From the NCBI GenBank assembly GCA_002723275.1, contig PBNZ01000043.1, forward strand, positions 212,109-276,108: a stretch of DNA of 64,000 nucleotides, written 5' to 3'. The notes beneath the pieces are model-generated. The model did no database searches and had not been told where the DNA came from. It saw nothing but the letters and a program-made list of their open reading frames with translations. The number at the start of each line of letters is the position of its first letter. The stretch's first letter is position 1. The position numbers and the translations under genes were made by a program. Shown here in pieces: positions 53,303-63,038 of this stretch. The stretch is from Planctomycetaceae bacterium. GTDB lineage: Bacteria > Planctomycetota > Planctomycetia > Pirellulales > Pirellulaceae.

Positions 53303-56300
53303 TTACAATTGCGGCTCTCCCTCTGCCATCTCGTCCTTCAGTTTTTCTTGGAGCCTTCTAAATTTCTCAGCTTCCGACTGCGACATATCGGATTCCTGAA
53401 GCCCCAGGTCCAATGCACGTTGCAAGCTTTGAGCCGCTTGTTGCCGGTCACCGTTTCCGTCATATGCAAGTGCCAAGTGGAACAACATCGGACCACTCTC
53501 GTTTCCTGAATTCAGGGCAAGATTGAGATCCTTTACCGCGTTCGCATAATCGCCACTAGCAAGATAAGCGAGGGCCCGAGTGTCGAGGAAATCGGCACGT
53601 GGCCCAAGTTGATCGATAGCATCACCAATGACCTCCAAAGCTTCAGCACCCTTGCCGCTTGCTGCGAGTTGATAAGCCAAGTTATTTCTCACAACGGCCT
53701 TTTGAAGATCAGAAGCATCAGATCGGTTCAAAAACGCTCGATAAAGTTGATCCAATTTTTCGGTGTCACCCTGAATGTCATAGAAATCCACCTCTAACCA
53801 ACTGAGTTCCGAATTATCGAGATTACGTGATCTTGCAGCATCGAACCATTTGCGAATCCGAGCGAACACCTCGGAATCAGCTGGAATGTTACCTTCGTTC
53901 GTTCGCAACCCTCGCAGTGCAAGCGTGAAGTAGTATCTCATCATCGCGGGATCATTGGCCTTAATTGCCTTTACGATTTCTTTCTGGCAAAGTTCGATCG
54001 CTTCATTCAACTTTTTACCACCCGGAACTCGCGAGTAGAATTCAACCAGTCGCCGGTCTTCGTTCGGTCGCAGCTGGATATATCGCTTCCATTGTTTCTC
54101 AGCCAATTCATAGAAACGCGGGTCGTGTTTCCCTGCCTCTTCCATGATGATCGCAACGTTTGAGACATTATTCGCCTGGGCCGGATTCCGAACCTGCTTT
54201 GACAAATTAAGTAGTGCCTTAGCAGCATCCTGAGCATTGCCTTGGCGAACGAGCAAGATCGTACTGAACCGCAACGAATCTACGGATTGTGTCGGAATGC
54301 TGCGAAGCCACGCTGCTGCATCGGCTAATTCATCTTCTTCGAGTAGCCATTCGACGAACGTTGCAGCATAACCGGAATCGTTCGGAGCATTGGCCATGAC
54401 ATCCAGCATGGTCGCCTTCGCTTCTTCCCAACGACCGTTTTGCTTGTGAAGTGAAGCAAGGATCGCTCGCTCAGGAACCGACAAGCGGCGTTGCTGTCGG
54501 ATCTCATCCAGTCGTGTAGCGGCCCGCTCTCGTGATAAAGCCTCGGGACGTTGCGCCGAGAATCGCAGCCAGAACACCAAGTCTTCACCCGTTAAGTTCC
54601 CGGATTGATCGGCGTTTTGCTCAAGCAGCTCCAACGCTTGCAGGAAATCCTTGTACACACTCGTTGCCGCCAGCATCGATGCCTTCGTCCGTCGGGCCCA
54701 ATTCGCACTGCTGCCATTGGAAGCGATGATCGTCTCAAGCGATTGCGCCATCTTTTCGTTTTGACCGGAAGCCTGATAGGCAAGCACGAGATTTCTCAAG
54801 AGCACGTCGTTTTCGGGATCCGCTTGAATTCCAGCTTCATATGCTTTGACGGCCTCACCATAGTCGCCGAGCAATGCCTGACATTGCCCCTGAATCAGCG
54901 GCAGACTTTCGCTAGAAACTTTGTTTGAAAGTTGAGCAACAAGGGATCTCGCATCATCTGCTCGGCCTTCTTCTAACAACAAGGCGACCATCCGAGTCCA
55001 TCCCTGAGGAACATTTGGATCAAGTTGAATCGCTCGTTTGAGAGTATTCAGAGCCTCCGCTTTTTGACCGGCGACTGCCTGGACATCGGAGAGCAATACC
55101 AAGTCGAGTACCTCGGTGGTATCCTCGGGAATCAGAGATTCCGCACGTGCTAAAGCCGCCTGAGGATCTGCAGATGCGATCTGTCTCAAATCGTCGATTA
55201 AATCATCCCGACTCTTCTCAACATCGGGCAATTGGCTCATCAGCTTGAAGGCTTCGGCACTACGACCTAATGTCTTGTAAATCGTTGCTAATTTTTTAAT
55301 TGACTGAATGTGTCCGGGACGTTTCTCCAGAGCAGTCTCAAGAGCACTTGCCGCAGCTTCAAAATTACTTCTCTTGTTCAAGATGTCTGCCTGCAGCTCA
55401 TAGACTGGGGCCCAATCGGGACGAGCATCACGAGCCTTTTCGACAAGGTCCCAAGCCTCCGTTAAGGCTCCATCATCGGCGTTGCCGTTCTCATTTTCCC
55501 AGAGAAGACGAGTTGCCTCAGCAATTCGCCATTCCGTCGAATTCTTACCCGGATCCGTCGCCAACTCTTGCATGATTTGTCCGATCAAATCCCTGTTACC
55601 GGACTTGATCGCGAGATCGAAGATTGTCGTCTTCAGGGTCACATTCGACGGATCCTGGGCTGACAATTCCAGTAGCAGCTTAATCGCATCGTCAAACGCC
55701 CGAATACGAGCAAGTTGATTGACGACCACCGATTTCAAGAGCGCCTGATTTTTGGGCGTATAGCCTTCGCTACCATTCAACAAGCCAAGCAGCTGAGCAG
55801 AAGCATCATCTCCACCCATAGCGACAATCCGATCGGCTCGTGCCGCTCGTAATGGCAAGGAGTCTCCGAAGAGATCCTGAATCTGGTTGAGGATCGACAT
55901 TCCTTGATCGTTGTCCGTCGTCAAATTATTGAGCAGCATCCAGAGATTCGCGTTGTTTCGATGTCGCTGCACAGCCGTCTCGGCAAGTGCACGAGCCTCA
56001 CGAAGCTGTCCCTTGCGCCGCAGCAGATCAATTTGGAACTGCAGCTGTTGTGCATCTGTGTATTCCTGCCTTTCGACCCAGATCTTCGCCATGTTATCGA
56101 CACTGGTCCAGTCACGCGCGGCCTCGGGCTTCTGCTGTTCTCGCGCGATGCGGCAATCCATGGTCATACGAAAGATCAGAACCTTGCCTTCGGGGGTCAG
56201 GACTTCCGTATTTTTGACAATTTCCGTGAGATGTTCTTCAGCTTCGTCATAGCGTCCCTGCAAGAACAAAGAACGCGCCAGTTCAAACTTGGCATTGCTT

Positions 56301-57634
56301 GAATTCTCACCCATTCGTTCGGCAATCGGCGCGACTTTATCGTGTTGCCCAAGCCCCTTATAGACGCCCATCAAGAGCGAATCGATACGTCGCGATACCC
56401 AATCCGAATGTCGTCCTCGGGATGACAACCGCAACAAGAGAGACTCTGCATCTCTCAGCTTTCCCTCTTTGATCAAGACGCGAGCCAGGAGCATGTCCAA
56501 GCGGGAGGGATCAAACCTTTCTTCTCTCAATCGCTTGATATCATTCCGACAATCTTCAACCCGCCCCAAATCCAACTCGATCGAGGCTCTTTGATAGATC
56601 AACTCAGGGTTGAGCGGAAGCTTTGCCAGCCCCTGTTCCACAACCGCGAGCGCCGCCTCATTGTTTCCTTCTCTCAGCTTAACCTCCGACAAAGCCATGT
56701 AGATTCGTCGATCGTCGGGATACTTATCAAGCGACCCTAGGAGCAAAGTATTGGCCTCTTGAATGCGGCCAAGCTTCAGATAGATCGAGACCGCATTGAG
56801 AACAACGCCGATGGACGAATCGCCTGACTGCGAGTCGACATCCAAAGCCTTCTGCACATCGGCAAGCGATTTTTCTTCTGCCTGCGGATCTTCATCCTTT
56901 CCTTGATAGAAGGATGCACGTCGCAGATAACCACTTGCCGACTCTGGATTCTTTTCAACCATCCGATTCAGAATGGCGAGCGAAACTTCATCAGCGATTT
57001 CGCGGGAACTTTGGCGTTCCAACATGGAGAGCAGCACCATGTAGGCAGTTACTTCATCGACAGCTGTCGCCTGCTCGTCACTGAAAGAATTTGAACTTGC
57101 GTTGTATCCGACCATTGCCGAGAGCTCGGCGATCGCCTCGCCCGTCTTGCTTTGCGCCTCCAGGCATTGAGCGAAAATGACCTTGTCCTTGCTCGTCATC
57201 TCTCCTGCCGATTCGATGCTTTTTAGATGACTGACAGCATCCGGGATTCGCATGACGGTCGGATGCAAGGCAAAGTCGAGGCCCAATCGTCGCAACTCGA
57301 CATCCTCAGGATGATTTCGAATCGCCTTCTCGAGCGAATTGTATTGCTTGTAGATTTCTTGAAGATTGACCGATTCCGCGGACAAAGTACGGTCGCGTGA
57401 GGCGCCCAGGAGTACTTTCAGTTGCTCCATGTCATCCGGTTCATACCGCAGATATCGCTGCAAGATACGAATCTGTTCATCAATATCGCCCTTTTCGCCT
57501 GCACGGTCGGCTCGCTCCCGCAAATTGGCTGCATTGCGGGCAAGTTGATACCCATGAAGAAAGTGCGTGCCCACAACGAGCACCATGAAACCAATTACCA
57601 AAAACAACAAGAAGGGAATGTTCAGCTTCTTCAT
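53303..57634 (-). CDS. Very large membrane-anchored TPR protein
   Basis: A 1443-residue protein with one N-terminal TM (about residues 6-26, IPFLLFLVIGFMVLVVGTHFL), after which nearly the whole chain is TPR or TPR-like helical repeats. Clear units are KGDIDEQIRILQRYLRYEPDD, GNNEAALAVVEQGLAKLPLNPEL, SNFEAAASALETALEKRPGHI, GEAVKAYEAGIQADPENDV and the last ADYANAVKDLNLALNS-like block. Length is exceptional. Its outer part should be a long solenoid in the periplasm. It points away from a polysaccharide export gene, about 590 bases away, and proteins of this style often occur beside exopolysaccharide/PEP-CTERM loci, so a role in a surface-polymer machine is possible. Confidence 0.88.
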   Translation of the reverse strand: MKKLNIPFLLFLVIGFMVLVVGTHFLHGYQLARNAANLRERADRAGEKGDIDEQIRILQRYLRYEPDDMEQLKVLLGASRDRTLSAESVNLQEIYKQYNSLEKAIRNHPEDVELRRLGLDFALHPTVMRIPDAVSHLKSIESAGEMTSKDKVIFAQCLEAQSKTGEAIAELSAMVGYNASSNSFSDEQATAVDEVTAYMVLLSMLERQSSREIADEVSLAILNRMVEKNPESASGYLRRASFYQGKDEDPQAEEKSLADVQKALDVDSQSGDSSIGVVLNAVSIYLKLGRIQEANTLLLGSLDKYPDDRRIYMALSEVKLREGNNEAALAVVEQGLAKLPLNPELIYQRASIELDLGRVEDCRNDIKRLREERFDPSRLDMLLARVLIKEGKLRDAESLLLRLSSRGRHSDWVSRRIDSLLMGVYKGLGQHDKVAPIAERMGENSSNAKFELARSLFLQGRYDEAEEHLTEIVKNTEVLTPEGKVLIFRMTMDCRIAREQQKPEAARDWTSVDNMAKIWVERQEYTDAQQLQFQIDLLRRKGQLREARALAETAVQRHRNNANLWMLLNNLTTDNDQGMSILNQIQDLFGDSLPLRAARADRIVAMGGDDASAQLLGLLNGSEGYTPKNQALLKSVVVNQLARIRAFDDAIKLLLELSAQDPSNVTLKTTIFDLAIKSGNRDLIGQIMQELATDPGKNSTEWRIAEATRLLWENENGNADDGALTEAWDLVEKARDARPDWAPVYELQADILNKRSNFEAAASALETALEKRPGHIQSIKKLATIYKTLGRSAEAFKLMSQLPDVEKSRDDLIDDLRQIASADPQAALARAESLIPEDTTEVLDLVLLSDVQAVAGQKAEALNTLKRAIQLDPNVPQGWTRMVALLLEEGRADDARSLVAQLSNKVSSESLPLIQGQCQALLGDYGEAVKAYEAGIQADPENDVLLRNLVLAYQASGQNEKMAQSLETIIASNGSSANWARRTKASMLAATSVYKDFLQALELLEQNADQSGNLTGEDLVFWLRFSAQRPEALSRERAATRLDEIRQQRRLSVPERAILASLHKQNGRWEEAKATMLDVMANAPNDSGYAATFVEWLLEEDELADAAAWLRSIPTQSVDSLRFSTILLVRQGNAQDAAKALLNLSKQVRNPAQANNVSNVAIIMEEAGKHDPRFYELAEKQWKRYIQLRPNEDRRLVEFYSRVPGGKKLNEAIELCQKEIVKAIKANDPAMMRYYFTLALRGLRTNEGNIPADSEVFARIRKWFDAARSRNLDNSELSWLEVDFYDIQGDTEKLDQLYRAFLNRSDASDLQKAVVRNNLAYQLAASGKGAEALEVIGDAIDQLGPRADFLDTRALAYLASGDYANAVKDLNLALNSGNESGPMLFHLALAYDGNGDRQQAAQSLQRALDLGLQESDMSQSEAEKFRRLQEKLKDEMAEGEPQL

Positions 57635-58226
57635 GGCTTATTTCGTCATCGTTTTCGAAAAGGAATCGTGAAGTTGTGAGGACACAGCGTCGGTTCGGCA
57701 CCTGATGTGTCGCTGCAATATTTGAACCGACCTTTCGACAGCCCGATCGGGCTGGATTCGTCAGACACAGGACTGAACGGCGCGTAGCTTTGCCTTGCTG
57801 GCAGTGATATCGACTTTATTCTACGAAGCTAAGCCGCTTTTTGCTTGCTACGAAGCTCAACCGCTTTTTGCTCGCGTTAATCGACTCATCCTAAGCGTCT
57901 ATTTGGGTCTGTCAAATCCGCGATGGGAGACGTCCGGTCGACCAATCTTCGATCAGCCGCCGAATACGTATAGCTCTCAAAATGCCCAAACTCAAGATAT
58001 GACTACGTTTAGACGCCACAAATGCGTATCGCTAGCTGCTGGCAGGGCCAAATGGATACCAATTAGAGCGAAAGCAGCGAATAGAGGGTGATATTTAGAC
58101 AAAATTCGAGAAAGCCGAAAACGAAAGCAAAGAACCTGTCAAAGTTTGCCGATTATTCCGGCTGTAGGGGTCAGATAGACTTATCCACGTGAGGCCTCAT
58201 CGCCTCCGGACTAGGGAAAGCAGATC
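57635..58226. other. Divergent intergenic region with a short duplication
   Basis: About 590 bases between divergent genes, with no supported gene. An imperfect tandem copy of about 27 bases (CTACGAAGCTAAGCCGCTTT at 57821 and CTACGAAGCTCAACCGCTTT at 57848) is present. Confidence 0.45.
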
Positions 58227-59384
58227 ATGAAGATGACTTGCCAAGCAAATACCAGCACTAAGACACAGACTTCCATCGCGACGTGGTTACTTGCGGCCAT
58301 CAGTTGCCTTTCGCTCAGCGGATGTGTGGCGATTCCTTCGGGAAACCTGGGCATCCAGCCGCACGAACTGGAATCTCATCCGCAGTTAGCTCCGATTATG
58401 GATGCCAGCGAGATCGATGAGAATGGCAATCCGCTCACGGAACCCGTTCCGTCGGCGATCAGCCCACCTTCAGAACTGGCAAAAGTTTCCTTGCCACGCT
58501 ATCGGGTGGCTCCGCCGGACATTCTCGTCATCCAAGCGATTCGGCTTTTCCCCAAAGATCCTTATTACATCCAAAGCTCAGACTACCTCCAGATCATTGT
58601 TCCAAATGCACTCTTTGATCAACCGATCGCTTCGACCTACCAAGTCGACTCCTCGGGTCGAGTCAATCTAGGTGCAGCCTATGACTCTGTGAAGATTGCG
58701 GGAATGACGATTGACGAAGCTCAGGATGCCGTTGCTGAACACTTGTCACGGTTGATCGAAAATCCGCAGGTATCCATCTCACTGTTACAGGCCTCGGGCG
58801 TCCAGCAGATCGCTGGTGAACACCTGATCGGTCCAGACGGATTCATCAACCTTGGAATTTACGGCAGTGTCTACGTCTCGGGATTGACGGTTGAGGAGGC
58901 ACGCCTGGCCATTGAAACGAAACTCGCCGAGTATCTTGACCATCCAAAGGTATCCGTCGACGTCCTGATCTATAACAGCAAGTTCTTTTACATCATCACG
59001 GAGGGTGCGGGCTTCGGGGACAACGTTGTTCGCATTCCGATCACGGGTAACGAAACCGTTTTGGACGCAATCGCCCAGGTCGGAGGTCTCCAGCAAGTTT
59101 CTAGTAAACGACTCTGGATCTCCCGACCAGCTCCGAAGGAGTCAGGTTGTGATCAGATCCTGCCGATTGACTGGCAAGCAATTACACGCGGTGCATCGAC
59201 CGCGACGAATTACCAACTGTTGCCTGGAGACCGGATCTTTGTGGCCGAAGACAAGCTGGTTGCTGTCAACTCGCTCGTCACCAAGGTACTCAATCCTGTC
59301 GAACGCATGATGGGCTTCACGTTGCTCGGTGCTCAGACGATTCAGTTCCTCCAACGATTCCCACGCGGAAGTTTCACCTTCTAA
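58227..59384 (+). CDS. Polysaccharide export lipoprotein (Wza/BexD family)
   Basis: An outer-membrane polysaccharide export protein of 385 residues. A lipoprotein signal ends at the lipobox LSGC (Cys33). A Poly_export domain begins with YRVAPPDILVIQAIRLFP (about residues 91-108) and contains YQVDSSGRVNLGAAYDSVKIAGMTIDEAQ. Two SLBB-type domains follow, including GEHLIGPDGFINLGIYGSVYVSGLTVEEA and the last AGFGDNVVRIPITGNETVLDAIAQVGG. The C-terminus is hydrophobic. No Wzc-like kinase or synthase is next to it, so it may serve a distant cluster. The next gene begins 95 bases downstream. Confidence 0.92.
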   Translation: MKMTCQANTSTKTQTSIATWLLAAISCLSLSGCVAIPSGNLGIQPHELESHPQLAPIMDASEIDENGNPLTEPVPSAISPPSELAKVSLPRYRVAPPDILVIQAIRLFPKDPYYIQSSDYLQIIVPNALFDQPIASTYQVDSSGRVNLGAAYDSVKIAGMTIDEAQDAVAEHLSRLIENPQVSISLLQASGVQQIAGEHLIGPDGFINLGIYGSVYVSGLTVEEARLAIETKLAEYLDHPKVSVDVLIYNSKFFYIITEGAGFGDNVVRIPITGNETVLDAIAQVGGLQQVSSKRLWISRPAPKESGCDQILPIDWQAITRGASTATNYQLLPGDRIFVAEDKLVAVNSLVTKVLNPVERMMGFTLLGAQTIQFLQRFPRGSFTF

Positions 59385-59478
59385 GGTCATCGCCTGATTG
59401 GCAAACATTGTCGCCTGATTGGCAACCTATCGTGTAGATCCTGGAAGGTACCCCCTTAACTCAAAGGACAGCCCCCAA

Positions 59479-60978
59479 ATGGTTAGACATCGATCTAAAA
59501 AGTTGTTTCTAATCGCCAGTGCCGCGATGCTCATCGCCCAGCCGCAAGCGTCGGGACAATTGGTCGGTCGTCATCATCACGAGCATCACATTGGAAACGT
59601 CTCGTGTGCCGTCGGCAATTGCCCGACGAACGTCCTGACATATGGCTATTTCCGCGAAAACTGGCGTCGTTGGCCGGAGCAGGCTCCGGAGCCTCAATCA
59701 CGAGCGTTGACGCCCTTCGTGATTCCTGATCGAGTCCCCTTCAAGCCGATTGTTCCGGACGCACGGGATGAAGCTTCGCAACGGACTCGCAATCGTCAAC
59801 CGATCCAAGCGAGACCGGAAGACGCCAGTACCGGATCCAGCCCACAAAGCTCGGCTCCGTCGACGAACAACAGTCAACAGACTCTGGATTTCGGATCGCT
59901 TCCAGATGACACGACGCCACCTGGTACCGCGGCACCAGATGCGACGCTTCCGGGAGACATCAGCAATCCGGCTACGGAAACAACTCCTGCACCGGCGGAC
60001 GAATCCACGACGCCTAAAACGGATGACGACATCTTTGGTTCGCCCGATCCGTTACCTGAATCTCCTGCGGAAACCGAAGGGGAAGATGAATTTGATCTCG
60101 ATCTACTCGATCTGGGCGAAAAGTCCGAGCGTGGTGATCGAGTTGCATCACTGAACGAACAAGATGGTCTTGAAAGCAACGTGAGAACCATTTCTGCCGA
60201 GGTCGAGATTGCGACGACTGCACCCGCTACGCCCTCCTCGTCAGCGGACAGCTCAGCTCAGATTGCACCCACGCAAACTCAGCAGCCGGCGCATCCTGCA
60301 GCCAATAGAACTCCTCAGCAGGGTCAACTGCTCCACCCATCACAGTCGATTCAACAACAACCTGTCGCAGCTCATCCGCAAGCTCTGGTAGCTCGACCGA
60401 CCACTTTAGTCGTTCAGCCGCACCCCTACATCGGACAGCCGCTGGCCACTACCGTTCAGCCTCAAAGGTTCGTCGGACAGCCCGTCGCAGCCGGCGTCCA
60501 TCCTCAAGCATATGTCGGACAGCCAGTCGCAGCTGGTGTCCATCCTCAGGCATATGTCGGACAGCCCGTCACAGCCGGCGTCTATCCTCAGGCATATGTC
60601 GGACAGCCCGTCGCAGCCGGCGTCCATCCTCAGGCATATACAGGGCAGCCAGCAACAACGTTTGCTCATCCAGCGACAGCCGCCACTGGTCGACCGAGTC
60701 AATTGACAACCGTGAATGCTCGACCTCTGGGTCAAGTCCACCATCAAGTGACGCAATACGCTCCACATCATAATCCCCTTAGATTCCAAGGGGATTCGGG
60801 AACAGCCGAGCCAACCGTTCATCCGCCAACTCAAAATCAACCTACAGCCGCAGCGGCAGCTCCAGCCGCTGAACTGACAACCGTTGAGAAGGTCACGGTC
60901 GAAATCCAAGAAGAACCTCGAAAGACGGAACGACCACGGCCAACGAGCGGACGTCGTAATCCACTTCGACAGCGTTAA
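59479..60978 (+). CDS. Exported repeat protein with GQP repeats
   Basis: A 499-residue secreted protein. ATG 59479 gives a signal peptide (RSKKLFLIASAAMLIAQPQASG), whereas the TTG at 59419 in the same phase would bury it. A planctomycete-style motif YGYFRENWRRWPEQ follows, then a long disordered, acidic Thr/Pro-rich stretch. Next come six 14-residue units (xxYVGQPVAAGVHPQA) at about residues 315-405, and a Gln/Ala-rich, basic C-terminus. I do not recognise the family. It lies directly after the export lipoprotein gene, so it may belong to the same surface-polymer system. Confidence 0.72.
   Translation: MVRHRSKKLFLIASAAMLIAQPQASGQLVGRHHHEHHIGNVSCAVGNCPTNVLTYGYFRENWRRWPEQAPEPQSRALTPFVIPDRVPFKPIVPDARDEASQRTRNRQPIQARPEDASTGSSPQSSAPSTNNSQQTLDFGSLPDDTTPPGTAAPDATLPGDISNPATETTPAPADESTTPKTDDDIFGSPDPLPESPAETEGEDEFDLDLLDLGEKSERGDRVASLNEQDGLESNVRTISAEVEIATTAPATPSSSADSSAQIAPTQTQQPAHPAANRTPQQGQLLHPSQSIQQQPVAAHPQALVARPTTLVVQPHPYIGQPLATTVQPQRFVGQPVAAGVHPQAYVGQPVAAGVHPQAYVGQPVTAGVYPQAYVGQPVAAGVHPQAYTGQPATTFAHPATAATGRPSQLTTVNARPLGQVHHQVTQYAPHHNPLRFQGDSGTAEPTVHPPTQNQPTAAAAAPAAELTTVEKVTVEIQEEPRKTERPRPTSGRRNPLRQR
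60433..60684 (+). repeat. 42-bp tandem array (6 units, GQPVAAGVHPQAYV)
   Basis: Six 42-bp units in phase with the coding frame. The GQP codons start at 60433, 60475, 60517, 60559, 60601 and 60643, exactly 42 apart. The last unit is divergent. Confidence 0.9.
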
Positions 60979-61000
60979 CAACACGCTGCCTATCGTCCAA

Positions 61001-61042
61001 CAACAAGCCACTCGACCAGCCAGGGATTCGAGTGGCTTGTTG
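61001..61042. terminator. 15-bp inverted repeat between convergent genes
   Basis: CAACAAGCCACTCGA (61001-61015) and TCGAGTGGCTTGTTG (61028-61042) are perfect inverted repeats with a 12-base loop. There is no T run on either side, so it is either a Rho-assisted terminator or a protein site. Confidence 0.55.
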
Positions 61043-61062
61043 ACGTTTACCGCCTGCGAGCG

Positions 61063-61758
61063 TTACTGAGAAACAAACCGTCGCAGCCGTGCGGCCATGT
61101 TTGGATTCATTGGTTCGTCAGCCATCCGCTCTTGGACACCATCCGCCCGCATGTAGCTATCAGCCTGGAGAGGCGATCCATCTATTCTTGCGCGGGATGG
61201 TTGCAGGTTCGAACGACTCAGAAGATGCAGCGAGCTCTCCCGACGATCGGGCCGCACCTTCCGTGAACTGCGCAACTCGATGGAGGCCGCGACGCGACGG
61301 CCATCTCGATTCTCCCACAGCTGCCGCATTGTCTGCTGACTTAGCGGCATCGACGCATCGTGGATGAAGATATAGTCCCCCAAAGCCATTGGAATCGACT
61401 CATCCACCACCAGCACAGGATCGCTGACCTCGGAACACTCGACCAATTTCACTTGAGGAAACGACGCCGACAGCTCCGCAGCTATTTCGGGCGTTTGATC
61501 GAAGGAACCATAGTCGATGATCAGAATCTCAAAGTCCGCCGACAATTCCGACAGGATTTCCAGGAGACGATCCACACGTAACGCCAACTCGTATTGCAAG
61601 TTTCGAACTGGCAATATGACACTAATCGAAGAGCTCAAGAGTCTTTTCCTTTTTGAACCAGAGCAGAGCAACGGCCGCGTGGCATCCCTCCACATTTGCA
61701 TATTGGCTGCGACCGTGTTTTTTTGCATCGGCCTGCGACACCGTTGATCTGTAGGCAT
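61063..61758 (-). CDS. Short GT2-like glycosyltransferase
   Basis: A 231-residue product. Near residue 45 it has ISVILPVRNLQYELALRVDRLL and then ADFEILIIDYGSFDQTPEIA, the nucleotide-binding start of family 2 glycosyltransferases, but IDYGS replaces the usual VDDGS. The DxD site is not obvious and the second half is short and polar, so the domain is truncated for the family. It may be inactive or a remnant. A later start (MQMWRD) would remove about 19 residues. It is convergent with the repeat-protein gene. Confidence 0.6.
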   Translation of the reverse strand: MPTDQRCRRPMQKNTVAANMQMWRDATRPLLCSGSKRKRLLSSSISVILPVRNLQYELALRVDRLLEILSELSADFEILIIDYGSFDQTPEIAAELSASFPQVKLVECSEVSDPVLVVDESIPMALGDYIFIHDASMPLSQQTMRQLWENRDGRRVAASIELRSSRKVRPDRRESSLHLLSRSNLQPSRARIDGSPLQADSYMRADGVQERMADEPMNPNMAARLRRFVSQ

Positions 61759-61939
61759 TGCTGTCAGCTACAAGTTACTCGTGACTTACCGATTCTGACG
61801 CCTTACAAGATTTGGGCAGTCGATGAGGGGGCCTGCCACGGGCGAACGGAAAGTAGGCAGCCCTAGCGATTGCCAACCAATCCGGATATCCTGAATCGTT
61901 TCCACAGCCGCAAATCTTCTCTATTACGGAGACTCGGTC

Positions 61940-62335
61940 GTGACCGACGTAAACGGACCCGACTTCAGCCGGGGAACCCAGGGCTGCCTACCGGCCGTCG
62001 CGCAAGACGCTAAGACGGGGCAAGTTTTGATGCTTGCTTACATGAATCAGGAGGCATTTGACCTCACCGTTTCCAGTGGGCGGGCCGTCTACTACAGTCG
62101 CAGTCGCGAGCGTCTCTGGCACAAAGGTGAAGAAAGCGGCCATGTACAAGTCGTGCAGCAAATCTTAATCGACTGCGATGCCGATGCGATCCTGTTGCGA
62201 GTTGAGCAAGAGGGCGCAGCCTGCCACAAAGGCTATCGAAGCTGCTTCTTTCGCGAATTGACATCGGAGGGATCGCGAGTCATCGCCGAACGTCATGTCG
62301 ACCCGAAGGACGTTTACAAGAACCCCAAAAAATAA
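61940..62335 (+). CDS. hisI: Phosphoribosyl-AMP cyclohydrolase
   Basis: Third step of histidine synthesis: it opens the adenine ring of phosphoribosyl-AMP. The 131-residue, cyclohydrolase-only form (no HisE fusion) has the metal-binding sequences [27 protein letters not shown] (only parts needed: DCDADA for magnesium, and the Cys residues in [10 protein letters not shown] for zinc) and [13 protein letters not shown] is the start with GGAG at 61928-61931. No other his gene is adjacent. The assignment is firm. Confidence 0.94.
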   Translation: MTDVNGPDFSRGTQGCLPAVAQDAKTGQVLMLAYMNQEAFDLTVSSGRAVYYSRSRERLWHKGEESGHVQVVQQILIDCDADAILLRVEQEGAACHKGYRSCFFRELTSEGSRVIAERHVDPKDVYKNPKK

Positions 62336-62410
62336 AGACGCTGCTCACCGAAGGTCATCAGACCTCAGACGGCGAAAACGATCGATTCACTCAAAGAAAG
62401 GCCTGTACTC

Positions 62411-62875
62411 ATGTCAGCAGATGCAAAAATCGCCGAACTCGCACTCGAACTTCCCCCCGCTCCTAAACCCGCAGGCGTCTATAAGCCAGCGTTGATTGTG
62501 GGCGACCTTTGCTATGTCTCGGGACACGGTCCGTTACTGCCCGATGGAACCCTCATCACGGGTGTCGTTGGTGACAGCATGACTCAGGAACAGGGCTACG
62601 AAGCCGCCAAACAAACGGGGCTGGCGATTCTGGCGACCCTCAAAGCCCATCTCGGATCTCTCGATCGCATCGATCGCGTCGTGAAGCTGCTGGGGATGGT
62701 GAACTGTACTCCTGAGTTCGGAGCACAACCGGCAGTCATCAATGGCTGCAGTGAATTGATGGCTAGCGTGTTTGGCGACGATCACGGTGTTGGCACTCGC
62801 AGTGCCGTTGGCTTCAACGCATTACCAGGTGGCATTGCAATCGAAATTGAAGGAGCATTCTTGCTCAAATCTTAG
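62411..62875 (+). CDS. RidA family protein (YjgF/YER057c/UK114)
   Basis: A trimeric enamine/imine deaminase-like protein of 154 residues, longer than canonical RidA (~128). Marks are LCYVSGHGPLLPDG, LAILATLKAHLGSLDRIDRVVKLLGMV and the C-terminal TRSAVGFNALPGGIAIEIEGAF, which holds the conserved Arg and the Glu of the active-site cleft. It lies 75 bases after hisI; a link to a reactive intermediate is possible but not needed. It belongs to the larger RidA subgroup whose substrates are unknown. Confidence 0.9.
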   Translation: MSADAKIAELALELPPAPKPAGVYKPALIVGDLCYVSGHGPLLPDGTLITGVVGDSMTQEQGYEAAKQTGLAILATLKAHLGSLDRIDRVVKLLGMVNCTPEFGAQPAVINGCSELMASVFGDDHGVGTRSAVGFNALPGGIAIEIEGAFLLKS

Positions 62876-63038
62876 CGGTCGCAGCATCCCTATCCGACCG
62901 TGAATGTTGCTGGCTCGAAGCCACCCATCTTGTCCCGTCAGGATGACGGGATCGTACAAGCATCGATGAGGCACCCTTGCTGCATGCCTCATCGTCAAGC
63001 TCTTGCCTGATCCGCCGAAACATAGGACTACAGTCATC

